In this document: positions 17,974 through 27,035 of the stretch, piece by piece
Layout of the letters: each line of letters opens with the position of its first letter
How positions within the stretch are numbered: position 1 is the first letter of the stretch
DNA from: JAEUOS01 sp965279115
Lineage (GTDB): Bacteria > Pseudomonadota > Gammaproteobacteria > Burkholderiales > JAEUOS01
Direction of reading: 5' to 3'
Assembly: GCA_965279115.1 (NCBI GenBank)
Contig: OZ257137.1
Span: forward strand, 4,278,001-4,342,000
Length of the DNA stretch: 64,000 nt
Position numbers and translations under genes: made by a program
The notes under the pieces: model-generated
The model's input: only the letters and a program-made list of their open reading frames with translations
Database searches by the model: none
What the model was told of the DNA's origin: nothing

Positions 17974-18708
17974 ATGACGGCAGATCGGGCGGCAAGACGG
18001 ACCGTGGTTGTCACCGGGGCGAGCAAGGGGTTGGGGCTGGCGGTCGCCGGACATCTGGTGGCGACCGGTTACGCCGTGGTCGGGGTGGCCCGCGGTACCA
18101 GCCCGGGGTTCGAGGCGCTGCGCGCAGACGGCGCCACCTTCGTCGCCGCCGACCTCGGCGAGAGCGCGGCGATCCATGCCTTGTGCCGGCGCATCCTCGA
18201 CGACTTCGGGCCGGTATACGGTCTGGTGAACAACGCCGCCATCGGGCGCGACGGCATTCTCGCGACCCAGCACGAGCGCGACATCGAGGCCATGATCGGG
18301 CTCAACCTGACGGCAGCGGTGCTGATGTGCAAGTATTTGTCACGCGCCATGCTGCCGCGTGGCGAGGGACGCATCGTCAATGTCTCGTCGATCATCGCGC
18401 ATACCGGGTTTTCAGGCCTCTCGGTGTACGCCGCCACCAAGGCGGCGCTGGTGGGCTTTTCGAAGTCGCTCGCGCGCGAGGTCGGGCGGGCCGGCATCAC
18501 CGTCAACACGGTCTGCCCGGGTTACATGCAAACCGACATGACGGCCGGCCTCGACGCAGCCCGGTTGGACGCGGTGCGTCGGCGCAGCCCGCTGGGTCGT
18601 TTCGCCTCGCCCGCCGAGGTGGCGGCGGCGGTCGGCTTCCTGTTGGGCGAATCGGCTGCCGCCATCACCGGAACCGAGATCACGGTCGACGCCGGGAGCA
18701 CCGCGTGA
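17974..18708 (+). CDS. SDR-family reductase, FabG-like
   Basis: Product of 244 residues whose ATG follows the ligase stop directly. It has the classical SDR features: NAD(P) motif TGASKGLG at 14-21, NNAAIG near 86-91, catalytic Ser in NVSSI near 138, and Tyr152/Lys156 in VYAATKAAL, with VCPGYMQTDMT after it. The length and motifs match 3-oxoacyl-ACP reductases. In this operon it most likely reduces a 3-oxoacyl group on the neighbouring ACP to 3-hydroxyacyl, although a sugar or alcohol substrate is possible. Its stop overlaps the GTG start of the next gene. Confidence 0.9.
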   Translation: MTADRAARRTVVVTGASKGLGLAVAGHLVATGYAVVGVARGTSPGFEALRADGATFVAADLGESAAIHALCRRILDDFGPVYGLVNNAAIGRDGILATQHERDIEAMIGLNLTAAVLMCKYLSRAMLPRGEGRIVNVSSIIAHTGFSGLSVYAATKAALVGFSKSLAREVGRAGITVNTVCPGYMQTDMTAGLDAARLDAVRRRSPLGRFASPAEVAAAVGFLLGESAAAITGTEITVDAGSTA

Positions 18709-19448
18709 GCGAGATCCATCCCAGCGCCTTGATCGCGCCCGGCGCCCGGATCGGCGCGGGCGCGCGCATCGGGCCTTTCACCATCGTGCACGGCAATGTG
18801 GTGCTGGGCGCCAATGTGCAGATCGGGTCGCATTGCGAGATCGGCATCGCCACGCCACACGGCGACGGGTCGCCGCTGGTGATCGGCGACAACGCCAACA
18901 TCCGCTCGCATTCGGTGTTCTACGAGAGCTCCTTGTTCGGCGCGGGCCTAGTCACCGGGCATCATGTGGCAGCGCGCGAAATGACCCGCGCCGGTGTCAG
19001 CCTGCAGATGGGTTCGGCCAGCGACATCCAGGGCCACTGCGAGATTGGTGATCATGTGCGCACCCACCGTGGCGTGCATATCGGCAAGACCAGCCGCGTC
19101 GGCAGTTTCGTCTGGATGTTTCCGGATGTCCTGCTTGCCAACGACCCGAATCCGCCCAGCGACCAGTTGTTCGGTGCGACTGTCGGTGATTTCACCGTCA
19201 TCGCCGCGCGCAGTACGCTGCTCCCGGGAGTGCGCGTGGGCGCGCATGTGTTCGTGGCTGCGCACAGCATGGTTGGCCTGGACGTGGCCGACGGCATGAT
19301 GGCGGCGGGTGCGCCTGCGCGCGTGGTCGGCAAGGCCTCCATGGTGAGAATGAAGAACGATGTACGGGTACGAGCCTATCCCTGGAACCGGCGTTTCACG
19401 CGCGGATATCCCGATGATGTGGTGCTTGCCTGGTCAGGCGAGCCTTGA
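18705..19448 (+). CDS. LpxA-like left-handed beta-helix acyltransferase
   Basis: Product of 247 residues from GTG 18705, which overlaps the SDR stop (GTGA). A longer frame extends upstream inside the SDR gene, but the hexapeptide repeats begin at this start: HPSALIAPGARIGAGARIG. Many hexad repeats continue to about residue 205, interrupted by a loop, and end in AAGAPARVVGK. The arrangement is closest to LpxA-type, ACP-dependent sugar N- or O-acyltransferases rather than short acetyltransferases. It is therefore the natural last step of the ACP/ligase/SDR cassette: transfer of the prepared acyl group to a (probably amino) sugar. Its 3' end overlaps the convergent glycosyltransferase gene by 15 bp. 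Confidence 0.87.
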   Translation: MSEIHPSALIAPGARIGAGARIGPFTIVHGNVVLGANVQIGSHCEIGIATPHGDGSPLVIGDNANIRSHSVFYESSLFGAGLVTGHHVAAREMTRAGVSLQMGSASDIQGHCEIGDHVRTHRGVHIGKTSRVGSFVWMFPDVLLANDPNPPSDQLFGATVGDFTVIAARSTLLPGVRVGAHVFVAAHSMVGLDVADGMMAAGAPARVVGKASMVRMKNDVRVRAYPWNRRFTRGYPDDVVLAWSGEP

Positions 19449-20534
19449 GGCTGGCGGGCCGCGCAGGCTGTCGAGCACCGTGATGAGCCGGCGGGCCTGC
19501 TCCTGCATGGAATAGCGTTCGATCACCGACGCGCGGGCGTTCTCGCCGATGCGCAGGCGTGCTTCTGGCGTTCGCAGTTGGCCGAGACAGTCAAGCCATT
19601 CGGCGCGCGTGGTGGCCAGGAACCCGTTGTGGCCCTGCTTGATCACGTCGAGATAGGCCGGCACCGGGCTTGCGATCACCGGCAGTCCCAGGGCCATGGT
19701 CAGCGTGAGCCGGTTTTCGGACTTGACCTGCCATACAGATACATCCGTGTTGGGCACCGGATCCTCGCGCATGTCCACCGGGATGATCGCAATGTCGGCC
19801 GCCGCCGTAAGCCGGTGCACGGTGTCGGGATTCCAGTTGACGGTGGCGAAGTCGCGCACGAATTGGTGCCTGATGAAGGCATAGCGGTCGCGCCAGTCGC
19901 CGAGTGCATTGGTTCTCCAGTACACCTCGCGCAGGCGGCGCGCCCATGGCGGACGGGCCGGATAGTTCCCGATCACGGTCACTTCCAGGAACTTCGGCGG
20001 TTTGCGCAACACGGGAATTTCGTACAGAGAGCTTGAGGTCACCAGAACCGCGGAAATGCGCTTGTCGTGCTTGTCGGTGCGTAGCGGCGACGTCGCAGCC
20101 TTGTGGAAGTCGGGATTCTCTATGCCGTCGTGGACCACGTGGATCTTTGCCTGCAGGGTTGGTGCATACAGGCGTTTGAGAAAGTCCGTGACGACGATCG
20201 TGGCGTCGGTTGCCGCTGCCATGTCGTTGTCGACCAGGTCGCAGACGCCAAATACAGTCTTGATGCCGAGGCGGGAACAGGCGGCCGCCTCAGCCAGTGC
20301 CTGCTGGCCGTGCACCTTCTGGAAATACGCGATTGCGATGCCCTGATCCTTCAGGCGAGCGGCCAGCCCGGCGACGTGCGGCGTTTCGGTGTTTCCGGGC
20401 GGTTCGAATGAGATAACCGGCTCATATCCGGCCGCAACAAGCCCGGGAAACATGTTGAATACCGATATCCGCGTACTGGGCAGCGGGTTCTTCGAGTTCG
20501 AAGAAAGTATGAATCCGATCCTGGTGCTGGACAT
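19434..20534 (-). CDS. Glycosyltransferase (GT4/group 1-like)
   Basis: Product of 366 residues from ATG 20534, which has AAGG five bases upstream; ATG 20552 is in frame but lacks a ribosome binding site. The N-terminus RIGFILSSNSKNPLPSTRISVFNMF resembles GT4-like enzymes that build surface glycans. The C-terminal half has a GT-B donor-binding segment (VKSENRLTLTMALGLPVIASP, then GHNGFLATT) and a final helix ENARASVIERYS. It probably transfers one sugar in the locus's repeat unit. It stands alone on the minus strand between two plus-strand units and converges on the acyltransferase gene, with a short 3' overlap. Confidence 0.8.
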   Translation of the reverse strand: MSSTRIGFILSSNSKNPLPSTRISVFNMFPGLVAAGYEPVISFEPPGNTETPHVAGLAARLKDQGIAIAYFQKVHGQQALAEAAACSRLGIKTVFGVCDLVDNDMAAATDATIVVTDFLKRLYAPTLQAKIHVVHDGIENPDFHKAATSPLRTDKHDKRISAVLVTSSSLYEIPVLRKPPKFLEVTVIGNYPARPPWARRLREVYWRTNALGDWRDRYAFIRHQFVRDFATVNWNPDTVHRLTAAADIAIIPVDMREDPVPNTDVSVWQVKSENRLTLTMALGLPVIASPVPAYLDVIKQGHNGFLATTRAEWLDCLGQLRTPEARLRIGENARASVIERYSMQEQARRLITVLDSLRGPPASRLA

Positions 20535-20755
20535 CGTGGCCTTTGCTTGCATTGTGCAGCCATCGGGGCGTGCCGGGCGCAGCCAGCGCGATCAATCTCC
20601 GAAATTGCCCCGCAATTGGCACGACGGGACCGGCTTCTTCCTTGTATCATTTTAGCAAGCGGCCTTGAGCTCGCCCGCGCTTTGTCATGGCGCACCGCGC
20701 CCGCCGTGAAGCTGCGAGGGCCGGCCGGCTTCTTCATCTCACCCTTGGCTCCCGC
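20535..20755. promoter_or_regulatory. Divergent promoter region between two glycosyltransferase genes
   Basis: This gap must hold promoters for both directions. TATCAT at 20645-20650 is a fair -10 candidate for the plus strand, without a well-spaced -35. TTGGCACG at 20616-20623 looks like half of a sigma-54 promoter, but the -12 GC is absent, so I do not call it. The ATG at 20687 is not used as the start, because the GT2 family start fits 20756. Confidence 0.35.
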
Positions 20756-21754
20756 ATGCCCAGAATCTCCGTCATCCTTGCCGTCCACAACGGGGAAAGA
20801 TATCTGCCGCATTCGATTGAATCGATCCTCGGGCAATCATTCGGCGACTTCGAGTTTTTCATCGTCGATGATGGTTCCGATGACGCAAGCGGCGCGATCA
20901 TCGATCGTTACGCGGCAGTTGATCCGCGCATCCGTGCCATCCATACCGGCAGGTCGGGCCGTGCCGCCATTCCGCGCAATCTTGCCCTGGAGCAGGTGTG
21001 CGGCGAATACGTGACCTTTATCGACCATGACGACTGGTGCGAACCGGACCGCTTTGCGCTGATGGTTGAAGGGCTGGACAGGCATCCCGCCTGGGTTGCG
21101 GCGATACACGACGTCAAGCTCGCGCATGAGGACGGTTCCGAATGGCTTGGCACCTGGTTCCACAACCGCCAGAACTTCATCCAGGCGACCGCTGTTTTTC
21201 AGGCGCGCGGCGACGGGTGGCACGAGTCGGGTCCCGAGTACTTCCCGCTGATGTGCAGGGGCAACATGTGCATCACCATGCAGTCGGTGTTCATCGCCCG
21301 CGCGCGGGTCGATTTTTCGCGCATTCGTTTCGATCCCGTGTTCCGGATTTTCGAGGACTATGATTTGTGGATGCAGTTGGCGTTGATGGGGCGATTCGGC
21401 TATCTGGACCGGGTGCTTTCCTACTACAGGCAACATCCCGGCGGCACCTCGCGCAATCTGCGCGCCAAGGCGAGCGATGAACTGCTGATGCACCACCGCA
21501 ATCTCGCGCGCGCGACGGGTGCGTCGCTGGATTCGGCGGAACTGGCGCGTTACGCCCGCTACATCGCCGACCTGCACGCCCGTTTCGCGTGGGACCTTGA
21601 GTCCGCCGGCGAGATTGCCGCCGCCAGGGAGGAATATCGGGCGGCGATTCGCCTTGACCCATCGGCGCGCTACCGGTGGCGCCTGGCCAAGACGTATCCG
21701 CCGATCTCGATGCTGCGGACCATGCGTACCGGCGCCGGCGGCCCCACGCCATGA
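20756..21754 (+). CDS. Glycosyltransferase family 2
   Basis: Product of 332 residues from ATG 20756, where the family start PRISVILAVHNGERYLPHS begins; the longer frame from 20687 adds non-homologous residues. GT-A motifs are clear: IVDDGSDDASGAII, then TFIDHDDWCEPDRF as the DxD region. A later FEDYDLWMQLALMG segment is typical of the acceptor side. A C-terminal stretch near 285-310 resembles a single TPR-like helix pair. It should transfer one sugar from a nucleotide donor to a growing glycan at the cytoplasmic membrane face. It is coupled to the flippase gene by an ATGA overlap at 21751. Confidence 0.9.
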   Translation: MPRISVILAVHNGERYLPHSIESILGQSFGDFEFFIVDDGSDDASGAIIDRYAAVDPRIRAIHTGRSGRAAIPRNLALEQVCGEYVTFIDHDDWCEPDRFALMVEGLDRHPAWVAAIHDVKLAHEDGSEWLGTWFHNRQNFIQATAVFQARGDGWHESGPEYFPLMCRGNMCITMQSVFIARARVDFSRIRFDPVFRIFEDYDLWMQLALMGRFGYLDRVLSYYRQHPGGTSRNLRAKASDELLMHHRNLARATGASLDSAELARYARYIADLHARFAWDLESAGEIAAAREEYRAAIRLDPSARYRWRLAKTYPPISMLRTMRTGAGGPTP

Positions 21755-23217
21755 AGGGGGTGGTGGCGGGTTCGTTGTTTGCCATCGCGATGCGCTGGGT
21801 CGACCGCCTGATCGGCCTGATCAGCACCCTGATCCTGGCGCGCCTGCTCGCCCCGGACGACTTCGGCATCATTGCCATGGCTTCGATCTTGGTCGGCCTT
21901 GTCAATGTGGTTTTCGATCTTGGCGTCAATCTGGTCCTGATCCAGAATCCCGCGCCGACGCGGGAGGACTACGACACCGCCTGGACGCTGCGCCTGTTGC
22001 AATCCATCGCATCGGCGCTTCTGGTGGCCGCCGCGGCCCCGCTGGGTGCGCAATACTTCAATGAGCCGCGCCTGACGATCGTGATTCAGGTCCTGGCGCT
22101 GTCGTTTGTGGTTCGGGCGCTGGAAAACATCGGTATTGTCGATTTCCAGAAGAACATGGAGTTCGGCAAGGATTTCCAGTTTGTCGTGGCGCGCCGGATC
22201 CTCACATTTGTTGTCACCATCCTGTCCGCCTGGTTCCTGCGCTCCTACTGGGCGCTGGTGGTCGGCACGCTCGCCGGCGGGCTGATTGGCGCTGTGTTGA
22301 GCTATGCCATGCACCCGATGCGGCCGCGCTTCGGCCTGGCACGATTCCGCGAGATATTCGGCGTTTCCCAGTGGCACATGGTGCGCAATTTCGGCGGCTT
22401 CCTGAGCGAGAAGATGCACCAGATTGTGGTGGGCGGTCGCGAGAACGCCGCTGTCGTCGGCGGCTATACGCTGGCCGACGAACTGTCGAGCATGCCGACG
22501 ACCGAACTGGTCGCGCCGCTCAACCGGGTGCTGCTGCCCGCGTTTGTCCGGGTGGCCGGCGATCTGGCCGAGCTCAAGCGGGTGTTCCTGCTGTCGCAGG
22601 CGGTACAGACCATGGTGGCATTTCCCGCCGGCGTCGGCTTGGCTCTGGTGGCTAGCGAAGCGGTTCCCTTCCTGCTGGGCTCGAAATGGTTGTTTGTCGT
22701 GCCGTACGTGCAGGTTCTGGCGCCGGGTGTCGCCCTCCTGTCGCTGAGTTCCGGGTTTGGTTACCTGCTGATGACCCTGGGGCGCAACAAGGAGGTGGCC
22801 GGTCTGTCGTGGTTGAGCCTGGCGTTGTTCGTGTTCTTCGCCTACCTCGTTTTCCCCGCGGCAGGCGCGATGGAGATCGCAGGCCTGCGGGTTGCCGTGG
22901 GCTCGGTCTGGCTTGCGCTCAATACCTTTCTGGTGGTGCGAGCCCTCAACGGGCTGCGTTACATCGACATCGCCATCGCGGCGCTGCGGCCACTGGTGGC
23001 CGTTGTTCTGATGGCGGGTGCGATCCTTGCCCTGCATGCGGCGGGCATTGCCGATGGCACCCTCCTGCTGGTGGCAAAGATCGCGCTCGGCGCGCTGGTC
23101 TATGCGTCTGCGGTGGTGGCGCTGTGGCATTTGGCCGGGCGACCGGACGGCGCCGAGCGCTTTCTGCTCGACAACGTGGTTTCGAAAGTCATGGCGAAAA
23201 TCATCCGGCCGCGTTGA
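21751..23217 (+). CDS. Wzx-like oligosaccharide flippase (MOP superfamily)
   Basis: Product of 488 residues with about 12-14 hydrophobic helices across its length. It begins VVAGSLFAIAMRWVDRLIGLI and continues LILARLLAPDDFGIIAMA, the typical start of WzxC-type polysaccharide flippases, where the first helices and the LAPxDFG motif are conserved. The family moves undecaprenyl-linked repeat units from the inner to the outer leaflet of the cytoplasmic membrane. It overlaps the GT2 gene by 4 bp and ends 37 bp before the convergent methyltransferase gene. It marks this as a Wzx/Wzy-type glycan locus, with the polymerase candidate at 33590-37483. Confidence 0.92.
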   Translation: MKGVVAGSLFAIAMRWVDRLIGLISTLILARLLAPDDFGIIAMASILVGLVNVVFDLGVNLVLIQNPAPTREDYDTAWTLRLLQSIASALLVAAAAPLGAQYFNEPRLTIVIQVLALSFVVRALENIGIVDFQKNMEFGKDFQFVVARRILTFVVTILSAWFLRSYWALVVGTLAGGLIGAVLSYAMHPMRPRFGLARFREIFGVSQWHMVRNFGGFLSEKMHQIVVGGRENAAVVGGYTLADELSSMPTTELVAPLNRVLLPAFVRVAGDLAELKRVFLLSQAVQTMVAFPAGVGLALVASEAVPFLLGSKWLFVVPYVQVLAPGVALLSLSSGFGYLLMTLGRNKEVAGLSWLSLALFVFFAYLVFPAAGAMEIAGLRVAVGSVWLALNTFLVVRALNGLRYIDIAIAALRPLVAVVLMAGAILALHAAGIADGTLLLVAKIALGALVYASAVVALWHLAGRPDGAERFLLDNVVSKVMAKIIRPR

Positions 23218-23253
23218 CCTGTGTCGGGTCGGGTGACGAATACGCCAGTGGCC

Positions 23254-24165
23254 TCAGAGGGTGCGCAACCAGAACGACGTGCCGATATAGCCCGTCAGCT
23301 TGCGGTTGTGCGCGAAGGCGCGCACGAACACCGGATCGTTCCAGCAGGCGGCGATGTGCGGCCCCAATACTGCATGGTGCTCAAGATACGGAATCGGCAA
23401 AAGCACTTCGAGATTGCGCGCGCCGCCCAGAAGATAGGCAGCGAGCATGTATTGCTCGGAGTAGTAGCGGGTCTTCCATACCGCCGGATAGTCGAACGGC
23501 AGGAAGATGTCGTGGATGTGCACGATGACCCCGGGCTTGAGGCGCGGCAGGATCTCCATGAAGAACACCGCCACATCCCCGCCCTGGAACACGCGGTGCG
23601 AGTTGTCGATGAACAGGACGTCGCCGGACTCGAGGCGCGAAAACACGGTGGTGTCCACCTGCTCCAGCCGTGCGCGCATGACTTCGTCGCACAGGTCGTC
23701 GATATCGGCGCGCGGACTCGGGTCGAGGGAGACGATGCGGGTGCGCAGGCCTTGATCCGCGATGGCCCGCCTGACCAGGCGGGTAGAGTTGCCGGAGCCC
23801 ACTTCGAAATACAACGCGGGCTTGTGGGCTGCGATGACGCCATACAGGGCCACCGCATCCATGCCGGTGAGCCAGATGTTCTCCCAGAATGGCTCGCGCG
23901 GGTCGGCCGGCGCGGCTTCGGCCAAAGCGCGCAACTGCTTGCGATGGGGGAGAAAGGATTCAAGCTGCGCGCGGTAATGTGCGTCACGGACGCCGAACAT
24001 TGCGGCGATTTCCGGATGCGCGGGCTTGCCTTCGCCGTAGCGCGATTCGAGCTCTGGCCAATACTCCAGCAGCATGAGGAAATGCGGCCGCACGAATTCC
24101 TGTAGGCGCCATTCGAAAAGGCGTTCAAAAATGCGGTGTTGCAGCCGTTTCTTGAGACCCTTCAT
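23254..24165 (-). CDS. Class I SAM-dependent methyltransferase (Methyltransf_24-like)
   Basis: Product of 303 residues. Motif I ALYFEVGSGNSTRLVRRAI lies near residues 112-130, followed by a VSLDPSPRADI acidic turn, and DVLFIDNSH in the region that often binds a metal in CmcI-like enzymes. The N-terminal 100 residues are helical and unrecognised. It probably methylates a sugar hydroxyl during glycan assembly; the target is unknown. It is the last gene of a minus-strand run, 37 bp after the PLP decarboxylase stop, so it is co-transcribed with the XrtA accessory genes although it is not a core member of that set. Confidence 0.82.
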   Translation of the reverse strand: MKGLKKRLQHRIFERLFEWRLQEFVRPHFLMLLEYWPELESRYGEGKPAHPEIAAMFGVRDAHYRAQLESFLPHRKQLRALAEAAPADPREPFWENIWLTGMDAVALYGVIAAHKPALYFEVGSGNSTRLVRRAIADQGLRTRIVSLDPSPRADIDDLCDEVMRARLEQVDTTVFSRLESGDVLFIDNSHRVFQGGDVAVFFMEILPRLKPGVIVHIHDIFLPFDYPAVWKTRYYSEQYMLAAYLLGGARNLEVLLPIPYLEHHAVLGPHIAACWNDPVFVRAFAHNRKLTGYIGTSFWLRTL

Positions 24166-24202
24166 TTCCGTCCCGTGATGACGTCGGGAGTGCGTCGGTC
24201 GC

Positions 24203-25435
24203 CTAGACCAGGACTTCGACGCATTCCGGCTGGCTCAGAAACGCCGACGGGCTCGCCGTGGGTCCGTAAGCCCCTGACTGGTAGACCACGACCAGATCGC
24301 CAACCTGCGAGGCCGACAGGTCCATCCTGTCGGCGAGCAGGTCCAGCGGCGTGCAAAGCGGGCCCACTACCGACGCGGTTTCGCGATCGGTGCTGCCCAT
24401 CCGGTTGCCGATGGCGACCGGATAGTTCTTGCGGATGACCTGGCCGAAATTGCCGGATGCGGCCAGGTGGTGATGCATGCCGCCGTCGACCACGAGGAAG
24501 ACGCGACCCCGCGAAACCTTGCGGTCTATGATCCGGCTGACATAGATCCCGGCTTCACCCACCAGATAGCGGCCGAGCTCGATCACCAGCTCGGCACCCG
24601 GCAGGCGCGCGGCGACCGTGTCGAGCAGTGTGTGCAGGTTGGCGCCGATGGGCTGCAGGTCCAGCGGCCGGTCACCCGGGAAGTAGGGAATGCCGAAGCC
24701 GCCGCCTATGTTGAGCACCTTGACTGGGCCCGGTGCGCAGCCGGCGAGACGGACCGCAAGCTCGACCGACTTTTGTTGCGCGTCGCAAATCGAGGCCGCT
24801 TTCAGGTTTTGCGAGCCTGAGTAGATGTGAAAGCCTTCGAATGCCAGGCCCATGCTGCCGATCTCCGCCAGCAGTCCCGGAACTTCCTCGGCGTCGACAC
24901 CGAACTGCTGCGACCCGCCGCCCATCTTCATGCCTGACAGCTTGAGTTCGAAATCGGGGTTGACCCGCACGGCAACGCGCGCGGGAAGGTTCAATTCAGC
25001 CGAGATGCTTGCCAGTTCCCTTGCCTCGCGAGCGGATTCCACGTTGAGAAGCACGCCGGCCGCCACAGCCTGCGAGAGTTCCTCGCGGCGTTTGCCCGGC
25101 CCTGCAAAGCTGATCTCGGCCGGATTCATTCCGGCGTCCAGCGCCACCCGCAATTCCCTGCCCGAGGCCACATCGAGCCCGTCGACCCGGCCGGCCATGT
25201 GGCAAACCAGTGCCGGCATCGGGTTGGCCTTCATCGCGTAATGCAGCTTGACCCGATTGGGCAGCGCGGCACGCAGCTCGGCAACGCGGGCATCCAGGAT
25301 GGCGCGGTCGTAGGCGTAGAACGGTGTCTGACCGACCCGCGCTGCCAGACGCGGCAGCGAGAAATTGCCAACCTGCAGGCAGCCGTCAATCACCGGAAAG
25401 CGGTGCATCGGCGCGTGGATGGGCGCTTCACTCAT
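24203..25435 (-). CDS. PLP-dependent decarboxylase, exosortase A system-associated
   Basis: Product of 410 residues from ATG 25435; the open frame extends to 25531, but that part overlaps the ligase gene. It has the group IV (LysA-like) decarboxylase fold: PLP-binding Lys69 in LHYAMKANPMP, GLDVASGREL, SFAGPGKRREEL, glycine loop VLNIGGGFGIPYF, and a C-terminal GAYGPTASPSAFL segment. Together with the adjacent AMP ligase, ACP and two hydrolases it matches the set repeatedly found beside xrtA in PEP-CTERM bacteria (NCBI calls this the exosortase A system-associated decarboxylase). Its substrate is not established. Only 1 bp separates it from the ligase stop, so translation is probably coupled. 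Confidence 0.9.
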   Translation of the reverse strand: MSEAPIHAPMHRFPVIDGCLQVGNFSLPRLAARVGQTPFYAYDRAILDARVAELRAALPNRVKLHYAMKANPMPALVCHMAGRVDGLDVASGRELRVALDAGMNPAEISFAGPGKRREELSQAVAAGVLLNVESAREARELASISAELNLPARVAVRVNPDFELKLSGMKMGGGSQQFGVDAEEVPGLLAEIGSMGLAFEGFHIYSGSQNLKAASICDAQQKSVELAVRLAGCAPGPVKVLNIGGGFGIPYFPGDRPLDLQPIGANLHTLLDTVAARLPGAELVIELGRYLVGEAGIYVSRIIDRKVSRGRVFLVVDGGMHHHLAASGNFGQVIRKNYPVAIGNRMGSTDRETASVVGPLCTPLDLLADRMDLSASQVGDLVVVYQSGAYGPTASPSAFLSQPECVEVLV

Positions 25436-25436
25436 G

Positions 25437-27035
25437 TCAGCCTCCGAACAATTCGGCGAATTCGCCCGCCAGCGTCTTGCGGTCGATCTTGCCGTTCGGA
25501 TTGCGCGGCAAGGAACCGGTCCGGACATCAACTCTGGCCGGGACCATGTAGGCCGGGAGGTGTTCCCGGCAGGCGCTCATCAGGCTGGATTCGTCGAGGG
25601 TCTCATCCGGTCTGGGTGTGGCCACCACCACGACGGCCTGGCCCAGGGTGGGATGGTCGACGCCAAAGGCGGCGACCTCGCCAACCAACTGCGTGCCATA
25701 CAGCACCTCCTCGATCTCGGTGGGACTGACGCGATACCCGGAGGTCTTGATCATTTCATCGCGCCGGCCAACGAAGTAGAGGAAACCTTCCGCGTCGCGG
25801 CGCACGAAGTCACCCGAGAACACAGCGAGTTCCGGCAGCACCAGGCCAGCCTCACGGGCGGCCACGCCTACGGGCAAGGGGCGATAGCGTTCAGCGGTCT
25901 TTTCCGGATCGTTCCAATAACCCTGGCCTACCAGTGCACCGCGGTGCACCAGTTCGCCGACTTCCTCGGGCGCGCACTCGGTGCCGTCCGAGCGCAGCAC
26001 GAGAATTTCTGCGTTGGGTATCGCCTTGCCGATCGAGTCAGGGCGGCGGTCCACTTCGACAGGCGGGAGGTAAGTGGAGCGGAATGCCTCGGTCAGGCCG
26101 TACATCAGAAACGGCAGCGTGCGCGGCAGGCGCGCGCGCAGGGCGTCCAGGGTTTCGCGCGGCATGCGCCCGCCGGTGTTGGCGAAATAGCGAAGATGAT
26201 CGGTGATTTCCGCCGGCCACTCGAGTTGCGACAACTGAATGTACAGGGGGGGCACCGCGGTCAGGCCGGTGACCTTCTCGCGCGCGATGGCGTTGATGAC
26301 GTCGCGCGGCAGCAGATAGTTGAGCAGCACCACCCGGGCACCGCTGTGAAAGGCGGTGGTGAGTTGGCTGAACCCAGCGTCGAAAGACAGCGGCAATGCC
26401 GCGAGCAAGGTGTCGCCCGGCCGGTTCTCGAGGTAGCTGGCGACGCTCTTGGCGCCGGCCACCATGTTGCGGTGGGACAGCACCACACCCTTGGGTTTGC
26501 CGGTGCTGCCGGAGGTGTAGAGGATGGCCGTCACGTCGGTGTCGATGACGCGATGGCCGTCCCGCGCCGGAGCGGCCAGGAGGTCCTTCCAGGCGACGAT
26601 GGCGCTACCCGCGGCCGCGGGCGGCAGGGCGGCGTCGCCGACGATCACCACCTGCCGCAGATCCGGGCATTCCGTCAGGGTCTCGCGCAGCAGCTCAAGT
26701 CGCTCCGGCGATGTGACCAGTACGCGCACGCCGCAGTCGCGCAGGATGTAGCCGACCTGTTCCGGCTTTAGCAATGGATTTAGCGGGACAAACACGCCGC
26801 CGGCCGCCGGTGCGCCGAAGCTCGCGATCACGGTTTCCGGGCGTTTTTCAAGGTAAATCGCCACCCGCTCGGCGCGCGCGAGCCCGACCTCGATCAGGCC
26901 GGCGGCGAAGCCGCGAATGGCATTGGCCAGACTGGCGTAATCCAAGCTCGCACGGGCATACGTAAGCGCGGGCGCTTCGGCATCACGGTCGGCCGCGGCG
27001 AGGGGGAGTTCATGAAGCAGGCTGGTTGAATTCAT
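25437..27035 (-). CDS. Acyl-CoA ligase (AMP-forming), exosortase A system-associated
   Basis: Product of 532 residues from ATG 27035; the in-frame extension to 27158 is upstream leader. ANL motifs are complete: AILYTSGSTGKPKGVVLSHRN at about 170-190, an MYGLTEAFRS motif, SGDFVRRDAEG, VGRRDEMIKTSGYRVSP, and the catalytic Lys in RNPNGKIDRK near 520. The family is the XrtA-linked ligase that occurs with the decarboxylase downstream and the ACP divergently upstream. It probably activates a carboxylate for loading onto that ACP. It is divergent from the ACP gene across a 326-bp promoter region. Confidence 0.92.
   Translation of the reverse strand: MNSTSLLHELPLAAADRDAEAPALTYARASLDYASLANAIRGFAAGLIEVGLARAERVAIYLEKRPETVIASFGAPAAGGVFVPLNPLLKPEQVGYILRDCGVRVLVTSPERLELLRETLTECPDLRQVVIVGDAALPPAAAGSAIVAWKDLLAAPARDGHRVIDTDVTAILYTSGSTGKPKGVVLSHRNMVAGAKSVASYLENRPGDTLLAALPLSFDAGFSQLTTAFHSGARVVLLNYLLPRDVINAIAREKVTGLTAVPPLYIQLSQLEWPAEITDHLRYFANTGGRMPRETLDALRARLPRTLPFLMYGLTEAFRSTYLPPVEVDRRPDSIGKAIPNAEILVLRSDGTECAPEEVGELVHRGALVGQGYWNDPEKTAERYRPLPVGVAAREAGLVLPELAVFSGDFVRRDAEGFLYFVGRRDEMIKTSGYRVSPTEIEEVLYGTQLVGEVAAFGVDHPTLGQAVVVVATPRPDETLDESSLMSACREHLPAYMVPARVDVRTGSLPRNPNGKIDRKTLAGEFAELFGG

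Noticed and set aside
17826..18704. Upstream part of the 540-codon frame containing the beta-helix acyltransferase
   Set aside because: It overlaps the SDR gene in another frame; hexapeptide repeats begin only at GTG 18705.
21670..23130. Minus-strand open frame of 486 codons opposite the flippase gene
   Set aside because: The opposite strand encodes a clear MOP-family flippase with regular membrane helices; the antisense product is Gln/His/Arg-rich without any motif.
25365..26771. Plus-strand open frame of 468 codons opposite the XrtA-associated ligase
   Set aside because: The minus strand carries complete ANL motifs; the plus-strand frame is a shadow with no motif and no ribosome binding site.
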